Below, piece by piece: positions 43,532 to 52,284 of a DNA stretch of 64,000 nucleotides (position 1 is the stretch's first letter; every line of letters begins with the position of its first letter). The position numbers and the translations under genes were made by a program. A model generated the notes under the pieces. That model did not search any database. It was given only the letters and a program-made list of their open reading frames with translations, and was not told the DNA's origin. The DNA comes from Anaerolineales bacterium (GTDB lineage: Bacteria > Chloroflexota > Anaerolineae > Anaerolineales > RBG-16-64-43): the NCBI GenBank assembly GCA_016932475.1, contig JAFGCU010000027.1, positions 42,377 to 106,376 of the forward strand. Direction: 5' to 3'.

Positions 43532-44642
43532 CTTGAAAATCTTTCAGGGAGTCGATCAGGGTCTGCCGGCGGGGCTGGGCGGGGGCATCGGCGGACATGC
43601 CGAGTTGGGTGAGCAGTCTCTTTTGTTCCCCGTTTAATCCGGCGGGGATGCTGACGGTGGTCACGACGAAGAAATCACCGCGGCCGGATTGCTGCAAACG
43701 CGGCATTCCCTTCCCACGCAGGCGGAAGACCTGCCCCGGCTGGGTTCCGGCGGGGATGTGAAGGGTCGTTTCCCCGGCAGCGGTTTGCACGCGCAGATCC
43801 GTGCCGACCGCGGCCTGCTGGAAATTGATGCCGAGCTCCATCCACAGGTCGCTGTTGCGCCTGCGGAAAAATTCATGTTCCTTTACGCGGATCAGGATGA
43901 ACAGATTGCCGGGTGGTCCGCCGAACGAGCCGGGCTCGCCCTCGCCCGAGAGGCGGATCTGGTTGCCGTTATCCACCCCGGCCGGGACAGGGACGCGCAG
44001 TGTGCGCGTCTTGCGTTCCAACCCCGCCCCGCGGCAGTGCTTGCAGGGGGTGGCGATCACCTCGCCCGTCCCGCCGCATTTTGAGCAGGTGGTCACGTTC
44101 ACCATCGAACCCAAAAAGGTCTGGCGCACGCGTCGTTCTTCGCCGCTGCCGCCGCACACATTGCAACGGACCGGCGTGGTGCCGGGCTCGGCCCGCGACC
44201 CGCGGCAGACGGAGCAGGTTTCCGAGCGGGTGACCTCGAGTTCCTTTTCCGCGCCGGCCACCGTCTCTTCAAAAGTCAGCTGGAGCTCGGCCTGCAGATC
44301 GGCTCCGCGGCGGGGCGAACGATGACCCCGTCCGCCGCCCATGCCGAACCCGCGGAAAAAATCTTCGAAGATTTCGCTCAGATCCCCCATGCCCGCCGCG
44401 CCGCCAAACGGCATCCCGTTGAGACCGGCATGGCCGAAGCGGTCGTAGGCCGTCCGGCGCTCTCCGTCGGAGAGCACGCTGTACGCTTCGTTTATTTCCT
44501 TAAAGCGCTCCTCCGCCGCCGGATCCTTGTTGATATCCGGATGCAGTTGCTTGGCCAGTCTGCGGTACGCATTGCGTATGGCGTCGGTGTCCGAGGAGCG
44601 GGGCACCCCGAGAATTTCGTAGTAATCGCGGTTCGTCGGCAT
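43521..44642 (-). CDS. dnaJ: Chaperone protein DnaJ
   Basis: A 373-residue type I J-protein: J domain with HPDINKD (about 37-43), Gly/Phe-rich linker ([15 protein letters not shown]), four zinc-binding repeats [24 protein letters not shown] and CKHCRGAG, and the C-terminal substrate domains. It stimulates DnaK ATPase and delivers unfolded clients. No good Shine-Dalgarno is visible at the ATG, where the upstream base run is ATATGCC-like; the coding start is set by the conserved [11 protein letters not shown]. Confidence 0.96.
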   Translation of the reverse strand: MPTNRDYYEILGVPRSSDTDAIRNAYRRLAKQLHPDINKDPAAEERFKEINEAYSVLSDGERRTAYDRFGHAGLNGMPFGGAAGMGDLSEIFEDFFRGFGMGGGRGHRSPRRGADLQAELQLTFEETVAGAEKELEVTRSETCSVCRGSRAEPGTTPVRCNVCGGSGEERRVRQTFLGSMVNVTTCSKCGGTGEVIATPCKHCRGAGLERKTRTLRVPVPAGVDNGNQIRLSGEGEPGSFGGPPGNLFILIRVKEHEFFRRRNSDLWMELGINFQQAAVGTDLRVQTAAGETTLHIPAGTQPGQVFRLRGKGMPRLQQSGRGDFFVVTTVSIPAGLNGEQKRLLTQLGMSADAPAQPRRQTLIDSLKDFQDEG

Positions 44643-44654
44643 ATATTAACCAAA

Positions 44655-44731
44655 CACCCTGCCCCTCCCCCCGCAATCCCCCCCATTTCCAAAAGGATTT
44701 TGGGGGCGCTGCAGGGAGAGGGGGCAGGGTT
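44655..44731. repeat. Inverted repeat between dnaK and dnaJ
   Basis: CACCCTGCCCCTCCC at the left and GGGAGAGGGGGCAGGGT at the right form an imperfect long hairpin inside the operon, in the 116-base gap. It may reduce or stabilise the downstream message. Confidence 0.65.
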
Positions 44732-44758
44732 AAGGATTTCTCCTGAATGTTAAGTTGA

Positions 44759-46678
44759 CTACACCTGCTTGAAATCCCCTTCGACCACATCCCCGCTGCC
44801 GGCTGCCCCTCCCGGCGCCTCGCCGCCGCCGGGCGCCTCGCCGGATGGAGGCTCCTGCGGGCCGCCCTGCGCGCCGCTGCCGTACATTGCCGTGCCGATG
44901 GCCTGCAGCGCCCGGGCAAGATCCTCGGATGCCTTTTTGATGACGGCAAGATCCTTGCCCTGCAGCACGCCGCGCAGCGCCGTGACCTTGCTGTTGACGT
45001 CGTCGCGCACGTTCGCGGGAACCTTGTCGCCCAGTTCACGCAGGTGTTTTTCCGCGGAGTAGATCGCGCTGTCGGCCGCATTACGGACCTCGATCTCTTC
45101 CTTGCGCAGGCGGTCCTCGTCGCGGTGGATATCCGCCTCGCGGGTCATGCGCTCCACCTCGTCCTTGGCCAGGCCGGAGGACGGCTGGATGGTGATGTGC
45201 TGCGAGCGGCTGGTGGCCTTGTCCTGGGCGGTCACCTTGAGGATGCCGTCCGCATCGATATCAAAAGTGACTTCGACCTGCGGGATGCCGCGCGGCGCGG
45301 GCGGGATGCCGTCGAGGATGAACTTGCCCAGGGATTTGTTGTCCCCGGCCATCGGGCGTTCGCCCTGCACCACATTAATCTCCACGCTCGTCTGCATGTC
45401 CGCGGCGGTGGAAAAGACCTGGCTCTTGCGGGCTGGGATGGTGGTGTTCCGCTCGATCAGCGGAGTGGCCACGCCGCCCAGCGTTTCCACGCTGAGGGTC
45501 AGCGGGGTGACGTCCAGGAGCAGGATGTCCTTGACCTCGCCGCCGAGCACGCCGGCCTGGATCGCCGCGCCGACCGCCACGACCTCGTCGGGATTGACGC
45601 CTTTGTGCGGTTCGCGCTGGAAAATCTTTTTCACCGCCTCCTGGACGGCGGGCATGCGGGTCATGCCGCCCACCAGCACGACTTCGTTGATGTCCGCCGG
45701 CTTGAGGTGCGCGTCTTCCATCGCCTGGGTCACCGGGCGGATGGAGCGGTCGATCAGGTCGCTGGTGAGCTGTTCGAGCTTGGCGCGGGAAAGGGTCATC
45801 GTCAGATGTTTCGGCCCGGATGCGTCGGCGGTGATGAACGGCAGGTTGATCTCGCTCTGCATCACGGTCGAGAGTTCGATCTTGGCTTTTTCCGCGGCTT
45901 CCTTGAGCCGCTGCAGCGCCTGGCGGTCCTTGCGCAGGTCAATGCCTTCGGACTTGAGGAACTCGTCGGCGATCCAGCCGATCACGCGCTGGTCGAAATC
46001 GTCTCCGCCGAGGAACGTGTCGCCGTTGGTGGATTTGACCTCGAACACACCGTCGCCCACATCGAGGATGGAAATGTCGAACGTACCGCCGCCGAGGTCG
46101 TAAACCGCGATGGTTTCGTCCTTCTTTTTATCCATCCCGTAAGCGAGCGAGGAGGCCGTCGGCTCGTTGATGATCCGCATCACTTCCAAACCCGCAATCT
46201 GGCCGGCGTCTTTGGTCGCCTGGCGCTGCGAATCATTGAAGTAGGCGGGGACGGTGATCACCGCCTGGGTCACGGATTGGCCGAGGTAGGCTTCCGCGTC
46301 AGCCTTAAGTTTGGCCAGGATCATCGCCGAAATTTCCGGCGCGGAGTAATCCTTCCCGCCCATATGGACACGGATATCGCCGTTGGCGGCGGCCGAGACC
46401 TTGAACGGGACGAGGGCGAGGGCCTTCTGCACCTCGGGGTCGTTGAACTTGCGGCCCATGAAGCGCTTGATCGAGAAGATGGTGTTTTCCGGATTAACCA
46501 CCGCCTGCCGCCGCGCCAGCTGCCCGACCAGGCGCTCGCCGGTCTTCGGGTTGACGGCCACCACCGACGGCACCAGCGGCGAACCCTCCGCCGCGGGGAT
46601 GACCTTGGGGTCGCCGGCTTCCATCACCGCGACAACCGAGTTGGTGGTTCCGAGATCGATGCCGATAATTTTGCCCAT
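44759..46678 (-). CDS. dnaK: Chaperone protein DnaK (Hsp70)
   Basis: A 639-residue Hsp70: [20 protein letters not shown] at the start, [17 protein letters not shown], the linker following [18 protein letters not shown], substrate domain [20 protein letters not shown] and a flexible Gly/Pro tail. It binds exposed hydrophobic stretches in an ATP cycle with DnaJ and GrpE. Lies between grpE and dnaJ in the HrcA-controlled operon. Confidence 0.98.
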   Translation of the reverse strand: MGKIIGIDLGTTNSVVAVMEAGDPKVIPAAEGSPLVPSVVAVNPKTGERLVGQLARRQAVVNPENTIFSIKRFMGRKFNDPEVQKALALVPFKVSAAANGDIRVHMGGKDYSAPEISAMILAKLKADAEAYLGQSVTQAVITVPAYFNDSQRQATKDAGQIAGLEVMRIINEPTASSLAYGMDKKKDETIAVYDLGGGTFDISILDVGDGVFEVKSTNGDTFLGGDDFDQRVIGWIADEFLKSEGIDLRKDRQALQRLKEAAEKAKIELSTVMQSEINLPFITADASGPKHLTMTLSRAKLEQLTSDLIDRSIRPVTQAMEDAHLKPADINEVVLVGGMTRMPAVQEAVKKIFQREPHKGVNPDEVVAVGAAIQAGVLGGEVKDILLLDVTPLTLSVETLGGVATPLIERNTTIPARKSQVFSTAADMQTSVEINVVQGERPMAGDNKSLGKFILDGIPPAPRGIPQVEVTFDIDADGILKVTAQDKATSRSQHITIQPSSGLAKDEVERMTREADIHRDEDRLRKEEIEVRNAADSAIYSAEKHLRELGDKVPANVRDDVNSKVTALRGVLQGKDLAVIKKASEDLARALQAIGTAMYGSGAQGGPQEPPSGEAPGGGEAPGGAAGSGDVVEGDFKQV

Positions 46679-46744
46679 GACAGCTTCTCCTTATTCAGGC
46701 TTTCTGATTTGCAGTATCTGCGGAGGCCGCGGAATGCCGCGGCT

Positions 46745-47311
46745 CTACTGCGAGTTGGATTCGGGTTTGCACGCCACCCGGACCTGCGCCGGACGGAGCA
46801 CGCGCTCCCCCATCCGGTACCCGCGGTGGACGACTTCCAATATTTCCCCGTCCCCCCGGTCCGCGCACATTTCCCGCGAAAGGGCTTCGTGCACGTTCGG
46901 GTCAAAAACCGTTCCGGGCGCGGGCTCGATCGGCGTGATGCCTTCCGCTTCGATTGCGGCGACCCCCTTGCGGTAGATCAGTTCCACGCCGTCCGCCCAT
47001 TGGGCGAGGTTCTGGGCTGTGGAGCGCTCCTTGAGCGCGCGTTCGAAATCATCCAGAACCGCGAACCAGCGCGCGGAGGCCTGGCCCGCGGCGGAAATTC
47101 TCGCCTCGGCGGCGTCACGCTCGACCCGCTTGCGATAATTTACGAGTTCGGCCTGGGTCCGTTTCCAGCCGTCCAGATATTCGTCCGCCTGGGCGCGGGC
47201 CTGCTCGAGTTCCGCGCGCAGCGCTTCAGGATCCGCGGAGGATTCCGCATCCCCGGCGGCCGGTGGTTCCGGCATGGATTCATCGTGTGCTTGCTTTCGC
47301 GTATCAGTCAT
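46745..47311 (-). CDS. grpE: Nucleotide exchange factor GrpE
   Basis: A 188-residue protein with a long N-terminal coiled coil (LRAELEQARAQADEYLDGWK, VNYRKRVERDAAEARI) and the C-terminal beta domain (AAIEAEGITPIEPAPGTVFD, NVHEALSREM, RGYRMGERVLRPAQVRV). It releases ADP from DnaK. The ATG at 47311 has AGAGGA five bases upstream; a longer reading to 47368 adds sequence without family match. Confidence 0.95.
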   Translation of the reverse strand: MTDTRKQAHDESMPEPPAAGDAESSADPEALRAELEQARAQADEYLDGWKRTQAELVNYRKRVERDAAEARISAAGQASARWFAVLDDFERALKERSTAQNLAQWADGVELIYRKGVAAIEAEGITPIEPAPGTVFDPNVHEALSREMCADRGDGEILEVVHRGYRMGERVLRPAQVRVACKPESNSQ

Positions 47312-47341
47312 AATCCTCTTATGTTTTCCTTTTTTTTCCAT

Positions 47342-47432
47342 GTCACTCCGAGCGCCCCTGGCCCGCAAGGCGGAGCCGGGGCTGGCTATCCCGAGCCAAA
47401 CGAGATGCTTCGCGAGGGCAGCGCTCAGCCTG
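47342..47432. repeat. Intergenic palindromic repeat between hrcA and grpE
   Basis: CACTCCGAGCG... through ...CGAGATGCTTCGCGAGGGCA holds several short self-complementary blocks. It resembles the element at 24008. No gene is present in this gap. Confidence 0.45.
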
Positions 47433-47447
47433 ACAAACTGGAAAAGA

Positions 47448-48479
47448 TCAACCGCTGAGCGTTTCCGAAACCAGATCGCTCATCAGCGAAGAAACATAAC
47501 GCACGGCGGAGATCGTCCGCCCGTAAGCCATCCGCATCGGGCCGATCACGCCCAGCGTCCCCGTGGCGAGGCCGGGAGTCCCGTAGCGGGCGATCACCAT
47601 CGAGCAATCCCGCAGTTCCTCCCAATCCCCTTCGCCGCCGATCACCACCTGCACGCCGCCGACTTCGGAGCCCAGCGCGCGGGAGAGGAATTCCCCCAGC
47701 AGGCTCTGCTCCTCGAGGATGTGCAGCGTCCGGCTGACCAGATCGGGATCGGCGAATTCGGGGGTTTTCAGCACGTTGGCCAGGCCGTCGTGAACCATCT
47801 CGGCGGTGGCGACGAAATCCTCCCGGTGCATCAGTTCGGCGACCATGCCGAGGACCACCCGCGCCAGCGGCGCGGCCGTTGCCAGCGCGGCTTCGATCGT
47901 CTCGGCATCCACTCCATCAAACCGGGCGTTGATCTGCTCGGCCGCCTTGGACAGATCTTCCTGGGAAAGCGGTTCCTCGAGAGTGATGAACTGCTGCTGA
48001 ACCCGCCCGCCCTGCAGTACCAGCACCAGAAGCGCCTGCTGCCCCTTAATGGAGATCAGCTGCAGCTGGCGGAAAACCGACCTGTCCGCGGCGGGTGCCG
48101 TCACCAGCGAAGCGGCGCTGGAATGCCGCGCCAGGATAGCCGCCGCCAGGCGCATCCATTGATCCACGTCGCCGCGCGCCTGGAAAAACTGATGGCTGAT
48201 CGTTCGCTTTTCGGCAGGCGGGAGTTCGGTTTCGCCCAGCAAACGCTGCACAAAATAGCGGTAGCCTTCCTCGGTAGGAACCCGCCCGGCCGATGTGTGC
48301 GGCTGGCGAAGATACCCCTCCTCGGTTAGCGTCTGCATATCGTTGCGGGTTGTCGCCGAGCTGAAATTTAATCGATAATGATCCACCAAGGTCTTTGAAC
48401 CGACCGGCTGGACCGATTCGACATACTCCCGGACGATTAATCCCAGGAGGAATTCCTGCCGTTCTGTTAGCTTTTGCAC
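47448..48479 (-). CDS. hrcA: Heat-inducible transcription repressor HrcA
   Basis: A 343-residue repressor. The N-terminal winged helix has RQEFLLGLIVREYVESVQPV and SSATTRNDMQTLTEEGYLRQ with PHTSAGRVPTEEGYRYFV, the family signature; the rest is the GAF-like effector domain ending GPMRMAYGRTISAVRYVSSL. It binds CIRCE and needs GroEL for activity, forming a feedback loop. The start is GTG at 48479, preceded by GGGAG. The first gene of the operon, it represses itself and groE. Confidence 0.96.
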   Translation of the reverse strand: MQKLTERQEFLLGLIVREYVESVQPVGSKTLVDHYRLNFSSATTRNDMQTLTEEGYLRQPHTSAGRVPTEEGYRYFVQRLLGETELPPAEKRTISHQFFQARGDVDQWMRLAAAILARHSSAASLVTAPAADRSVFRQLQLISIKGQQALLVLVLQGGRVQQQFITLEEPLSQEDLSKAAEQINARFDGVDAETIEAALATAAPLARVVLGMVAELMHREDFVATAEMVHDGLANVLKTPEFADPDLVSRTLHILEEQSLLGEFLSRALGSEVGGVQVVIGGEGDWEELRDCSMVIARYGTPGLATGTLGVIGPMRMAYGRTISAVRYVSSLMSDLVSETLSG

Positions 48480-48491
48480 CTTCCCGCTCCC

Positions 48492-48518
48492 TTAGCACTC
48501 TATCGACGAGAGTGCTAA
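48492..48518. promoter_or_regulatory. Perfect CIRCE operator of the hrcA operon
   Basis: TTAGCACTC, nine bases, GAGTGCTAA: exact consensus, lying between the promoter and the GTG of hrcA. Confidence 0.97.
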
Positions 48519-48531
48519 TTGGATGAGAAAG

Positions 48532-48560
48532 ATGATACCATGGGTTTTAGGCTGAGTCAA
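48532..48560 (-). promoter_or_regulatory. hrcA operon promoter
   Basis: On the minus strand TTGACT (rc of 48555-48560), a 17-base spacer and TATCAT (rc of 48532-48537), just upstream of CIRCE, the same arrangement as the groE promoter. Confidence 0.9.
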
Positions 48561-48650
48561 GAAATATTGATTAATGTGGAAAACATAGGGAAAACGCGAA
48601 AATAGCCGGTTATTCCGACCAAAGATGAAAAAAGGGACGGCTGTCCGGGT

Positions 48651-49511
48651 TCAAGCCTGCGGCGGGAATTTTTCGGGACTTTCCTCCAGCGACATGGTAT
48701 AGCCCTTGCCCCGCACGGTCCGGATCAGGCCGGGGTGCTTGGAATCCTGCTCGATCTTTCGGCGCAGGCGGACGATATGGGGATGGACGATGCTCTTGGC
48801 TTCGTTCTCACTCAATTCGTAGTTCAACGCTTCGCGCGCAATCCGGCGCGAAGAGAAGACATCTCCCGGGCGCGACATCAGGAGCGCCAGGATGTTTTCC
48901 TCGCTGGCGGTCAGAATCGCCGTGTGGATCTTGCCCTCCCACTTGAGGATGGCCTGGCGGTTGTCGCGGTCCAGGGAGACGGGACCGGCGTACAGGAACC
49001 GTTCAAGCGCCAGCGGGATCGCGCCGCCCTGCGGCACTGGAGCGTCGGTCTTGAGCTGTTCCAGTGCGGCGATCGCCGTCTCGAGCGAGTGGCGCTGCTG
49101 CATTTCGCTGAGCCGCTTGCGCAGCGCCTTGCGTACGGCTGCCTCCACCTGATCCAGGGAAGCCGGCTTGAGCAGATAATCCACCACCATCCCGGATTTC
49201 AGGGATGTGAGCGCGCTCTCCATCGCGGCATGACCGGTCAGGATGATTACCAGAAGATTCGGCCGGAGCTGCTGGGCCTTCTGCAGGACCGCCATGCCGT
49301 CCATATCCGGCATGCGGATATCCAGCATCATCAGGTCGTACGGCATGCGGGTAAGCTTTTCCACAGCCTCCAAACCGCTGTGGGCTTCATCCACATACGA
49401 GTAACCTTTGAGTTTAAGCGCCCGGCTCATGGCCAGAAGCACATTCGCGTCGTCATCGACGATCAGAATGCGCGCTTCGGGCAGGAGGGGCGGAGTGGCG
49501 GACGGGTCCAT
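48651..49511 (-). CDS. Response regulator, receiver plus winged-helix output
   Basis: A 286-residue two-domain regulator. The receiver (about 15-130) has ILIVDDDANVLLAMSRALKL, the phospho-acceptor in LMMLDIRMPDMDG (Asp 64) and LLKPASLDQ. A linking helix (about 130-170) leads to an OmpR-type winged helix: ILTASEENILALLMSRPGDV and HPHIVRLRRKIEQDSKHPGL ending IRTVRGKGYTM. ATG at 49511 has AAAGGGGA upstream; the stop of the kinase gene lies 13 bases before it. Its targets are unknown. Confidence 0.93.
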   Translation of the reverse strand: MDPSATPPLLPEARILIVDDDANVLLAMSRALKLKGYSYVDEAHSGLEAVEKLTRMPYDLMMLDIRMPDMDGMAVLQKAQQLRPNLLVIILTGHAAMESALTSLKSGMVVDYLLKPASLDQVEAAVRKALRKRLSEMQQRHSLETAIAALEQLKTDAPVPQGGAIPLALERFLYAGPVSLDRDNRQAILKWEGKIHTAILTASEENILALLMSRPGDVFSSRRIAREALNYELSENEAKSIVHPHIVRLRRKIEQDSKHPGLIRTVRGKGYTMSLEESPEKFPPQA

Positions 49512-49524
49512 GGAATTCCCCTTT

Positions 49525-51270
49525 CTAGGAAGTGGCGGCGGCAAACGGCAGGGTGATGATGAACTCCACGCCTTTGCGGTGCGGCAGGTTGCCGGCGTGA
49601 ATGGTGCCGTGATGCCGCTGCAGGATGGCGTGCGAGATGCTCAACCCCAGCCCGGTCCCTTCCGGTCGGGTGGTGAAGAACGGATCGAATATCCGTGCCA
49701 GATATTCGGATGGAATGGGCGGGCCGTCGTTGACAAAGGTGACCTCCGCCCGGTCCTCCAGCGAACGGACCCGGATTTCCAGACGGCCTTTGCCCTTCAT
49801 CGCGTGAAGGGCGTTCAGAATGATGTTTAGAAAGACCTGGATCAGCTGGCCGGCCGCCGCCAGCACCGGCGGAAGATCCTCCGGGAAGGCGGTGACGATT
49901 TCCACGCGTTGGTTGCGCAACGAATTCTTGCTCAAGGCCAGCGCCTGCTCAAGCAGCCCGGTGATGGAAACCGGCTGGAGGATGTCCGGCGCCGGGCGGG
50001 CGAACCCCAGAACCCGGCGGGTGGTTTCATCCAGGCGCTCCACCTCGCGCTCGAGAATGCGGAAGGACTGCTCGCGCTCGTCCTCGCTGAGCGGGTAGGA
50101 ACGGATCAGCTCCAAATGCGAACGGAGCGCCTGCAGCGGATTGTTGACCTCATGCGCCAGCGAGGCCGCCACGCGGCCGATCGCCGCCAGCCGTTCCGTC
50201 CGTTCGGCGTCGTCCAGGATCTGCTGATAATGGGTGATCATCTCCCCGATGACCAGGAGTTCCTTGTCCGGGAGCCCGCGACCGCGAAGCGGGAAGGCGT
50301 GCAGGCGGAAGACTTCCACCCCGCGCGGGAGGGGAACGCTAATTTTTTCCCGGCTGACCCCCTCTCCCGTCTGCAGTCCTTCGGAGATCAGGCCGCGGAA
50401 TTCCTCCGGTGTGCCCGGGAATTCCAGAAGGTTCAGGCCGATCACCTGGCGCACCGAGATTCCCTGACGCCGTAATTCGCGCACCGCCTTGGGATTGACC
50501 TCCAGCACCGTCCCGCGCGAATCCAGAAGGCCGATCAGAAAAGGGGCCGCGAGAAGAATACTGCGGTAGCGGCTTTCGGACATGCGCAGACGGTTGACGA
50601 GGATGGCGTTTTCAAGAACCGTCTCCATCGCCCGCGCCATCGAGAACATCATGCTGTAGCCCGGAGCCGAAAGCACCTCCCCCCGCTCGTGGGAAAGGAT
50701 CAGCACCCCGACCGGGTCCTTCTCCAAAAGCGGTATCGCCAGACAGCCGCCGCGCGGCATTCGATCCGGCCGGGATTGCTCCAGGAGGCAGGATGTGTCC
50801 GTGACGTAGACTGCGCGCTGCTTTTCATACGCCGCCCGCAACACCGGAAACCGGTCCCACGGCATCCGCTCCGGCAACAGGCGCGCATGGGGGCCGAAAC
50901 ATTGATAGCGGATGCACTCGGAGCGGGGAGGATCGTACAATGCCAAGCCGGCGAACTGGACCGCGGGGGAGAGACCGGCGCAGGTTTTCAACATCGTGGA
51001 TATGGTTTTGGGCCGGCTGTGAAGATCGTGCAGCAACGGGTACGGGGCGGCGCGTTCCATCTCAGCGCCGGGCGGGGTGGATTGGTCCGGCGCGCCGGCC
51101 GCCCTTGTCCGCCGGGCCGCCGGTTTTTTTCTCATGAAGGCTTTCTGGGTGCCGGTTTCGACGCGGAAGCCGGCGGCCTCGAGGGCCGACCGCATGCGCG
51201 GGGCGACCCCCTTTCCGGATGCGAACAGGATCATCGACGGCCGGTTTCGGAGGTTGCCGGATTTGGCCAA
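49525..51270 (-). CDS. Sensor histidine kinase with GAF- and PAS-like domains
   Basis: A 581-residue soluble kinase; no membrane segment is visible. A GAF-like region (about 85-225: LSPAVQFAGLALYDPPRSEC, LAIPLLEKDPVGVLILSHE) and a PAS-like region (about 232-345: RYRSILLAAPFLIGLLDSRG) precede the HisKA helix, phospho-acceptor His 373 in LAHEVNNPLQALRSHLE, and the ATPase domain with NIILNALHAMKG and FDPFFTTRPEGTGLGLSI. It likely senses a cytoplasmic signal and phosphorylates the downstream regulator. The start is read as TTG at 51270, with GGAAGG eleven bases upstream; ATG at 51234 is a weaker choice. Confidence 0.9.
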   Translation of the reverse strand: MAKSGNLRNRPSMILFASGKGVAPRMRSALEAAGFRVETGTQKAFMRKKPAARRTRAAGAPDQSTPPGAEMERAAPYPLLHDLHSRPKTISTMLKTCAGLSPAVQFAGLALYDPPRSECIRYQCFGPHARLLPERMPWDRFPVLRAAYEKQRAVYVTDTSCLLEQSRPDRMPRGGCLAIPLLEKDPVGVLILSHERGEVLSAPGYSMMFSMARAMETVLENAILVNRLRMSESRYRSILLAAPFLIGLLDSRGTVLEVNPKAVRELRRQGISVRQVIGLNLLEFPGTPEEFRGLISEGLQTGEGVSREKISVPLPRGVEVFRLHAFPLRGRGLPDKELLVIGEMITHYQQILDDAERTERLAAIGRVAASLAHEVNNPLQALRSHLELIRSYPLSEDEREQSFRILEREVERLDETTRRVLGFARPAPDILQPVSITGLLEQALALSKNSLRNQRVEIVTAFPEDLPPVLAAAGQLIQVFLNIILNALHAMKGKGRLEIRVRSLEDRAEVTFVNDGPPIPSEYLARIFDPFFTTRPEGTGLGLSISHAILQRHHGTIHAGNLPHRKGVEFIITLPFAAATS

Positions 51271-51430
51271 TACGCCATCCTTCCTTCGGAAAAAATCCCG
51301 CTGCCCGGATGGATATTACCAGAATCCTGCGTGAATGACTATGAAGGCGGGTAGTAAACACCGCCCCGGTCTGCGAACCGGGGCGGCATATTATTCCCAT
51401 AGACCGAGGGGGTACGCAAGGGCGATCCAA

Positions 51431-51588
51431 TGGATGCCGGCCAAGTCCACTCCCGCTTTGCATTCATCCCGGGTCATGAACCAGAAGCGAGCCGGGATGC
51501 GTCCGCCGCTCGCGAGAACTTCGCACCGGGAAACCGCCGGCGCTCATCGCTCGGAGGGCAGGCGCGGGGGCAGGCGCCGGCATGACGA
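51431..51588. repeat. 158-base dispersed repeat, copy 1
   Basis: Nearly the same sequence recurs at 59179-59336 in the same orientation, with about a dozen mismatches by eye. The core holds CATTCATCCCGG... and GAGCCGGGAT, which can pair around ATGAACCAGAAGC. The 394-base gap 51271-51664 contains this element and no supported gene. Confidence 0.85.
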
Positions 51589-51664
51589 GCGCCGGCTGAG
51601 CAATTAATTTTTTGTAAGAATTTCCTTGTTCTCTTTGTGCGCTTTCGTCTGAATTCAATTTCCT

Positions 51665-52201
51665 TTACCCGCGAAACCTCCGGAACGCGATCGCCAACGC
51701 CGCGATCGTTTTGCCGTCCTCGATCGCGCCGGTTTCGAGCAGTTCATGGACATTGGATTTCGTGAGAAGTTCCGGAAACAGTTCTTCGTCCGCGTCCGCG
51801 GGGAGCGGATCGGCGTCCAGGCCTTCGGCCAGGAAGACGCACATGTATTCGGTGGCGTACCCGGGTGCGAGGAAGAAACCGCCCAGCGCGGTCAGCCGTC
51901 CCGCGCGCATACCGATCTCCTCGCGCAATTCGCGGCCGGCGCAGGCTTCGGGGGCTTCGCCGGGGTTGAGAGTCCCGGCCGGCAGTTCCAGGAGGTCACG
52001 CCCGGCCGCGTGGCGGTACTGGCGCACAAACCAGATTCCGCCGCCTTCGGCGAGGGGCACAATCGCAACCGAGCCGGCGTGCTCGACGATCTCGAGCGCC
52101 GTCTCGCGGCCGTCCGCCAGCCGGATTTGGTCGACGCGGACGCCGAATGCCCGGCCGGAGAAACGATTTTCCGAGGAGAGAATCTTGGGAGGCTTCGGCA
52201 T
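51665..52201 (-). CDS. NUDIX hydrolase, ADP-ribose pyrophosphatase type
   Basis: A 178-residue NUDIX protein. Strands IVEHAGSVAIVPLAEGGGIW and FVRQYRHAAGRDLLELPAGT lead into the catalytic box GEAPEACAGRELREEIGM (about 81-98), with metal ligands in REEIG. The ELPAG and the following GGFFLAPGYATEYMCVFLA are typical of ADP-ribose and GDP-mannose pyrophosphatases, which clear reactive nucleotide sugars. A palindromic repeat lies just upstream. Confidence 0.92.
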   Translation of the reverse strand: MPKPPKILSSENRFSGRAFGVRVDQIRLADGRETALEIVEHAGSVAIVPLAEGGGIWFVRQYRHAAGRDLLELPAGTLNPGEAPEACAGRELREEIGMRAGRLTALGGFFLAPGYATEYMCVFLAEGLDADPLPADADEELFPELLTKSNVHELLETGAIEDGKTIAALAIAFRRFRG

Positions 52202-52204
52202 ATC

Positions 52205-52270
52205 GCCACAAAGTCACAAAGACGCAAAGGAAATTCAAAAAAGCTTGGCGTCCTTTGCGCCTTTGCGGTA
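52205..52270. repeat. Palindromic intergenic repeat (CAAAGACGCAAAGG family)
   Basis: GCCACAAAGTCACAAAGACG at the left and CCTTTGCGCCTTTGCGGT at the right form an imperfect hairpin between the ATPase and NUDIX genes, related to the elements at 16951 and 28704. Confidence 0.75.
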
Positions 52271-52284
52271 TAAGGGTTTTCCCA

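Noticed and set aside
45044..47458. Long plus-strand open frame opposite dnaK/grpE
   Set aside because: Antisense shadow of conserved chaperone genes; composition rich in His/Arg/Gly/Asp as expected for such shadows.
51335..51607. Small protein encoded by the 158-base repeat
   Set aside because: The two copies read similarly in one frame, but no ribosome site or start is shared and the composition is Arg/His-rich as in spurious frames.
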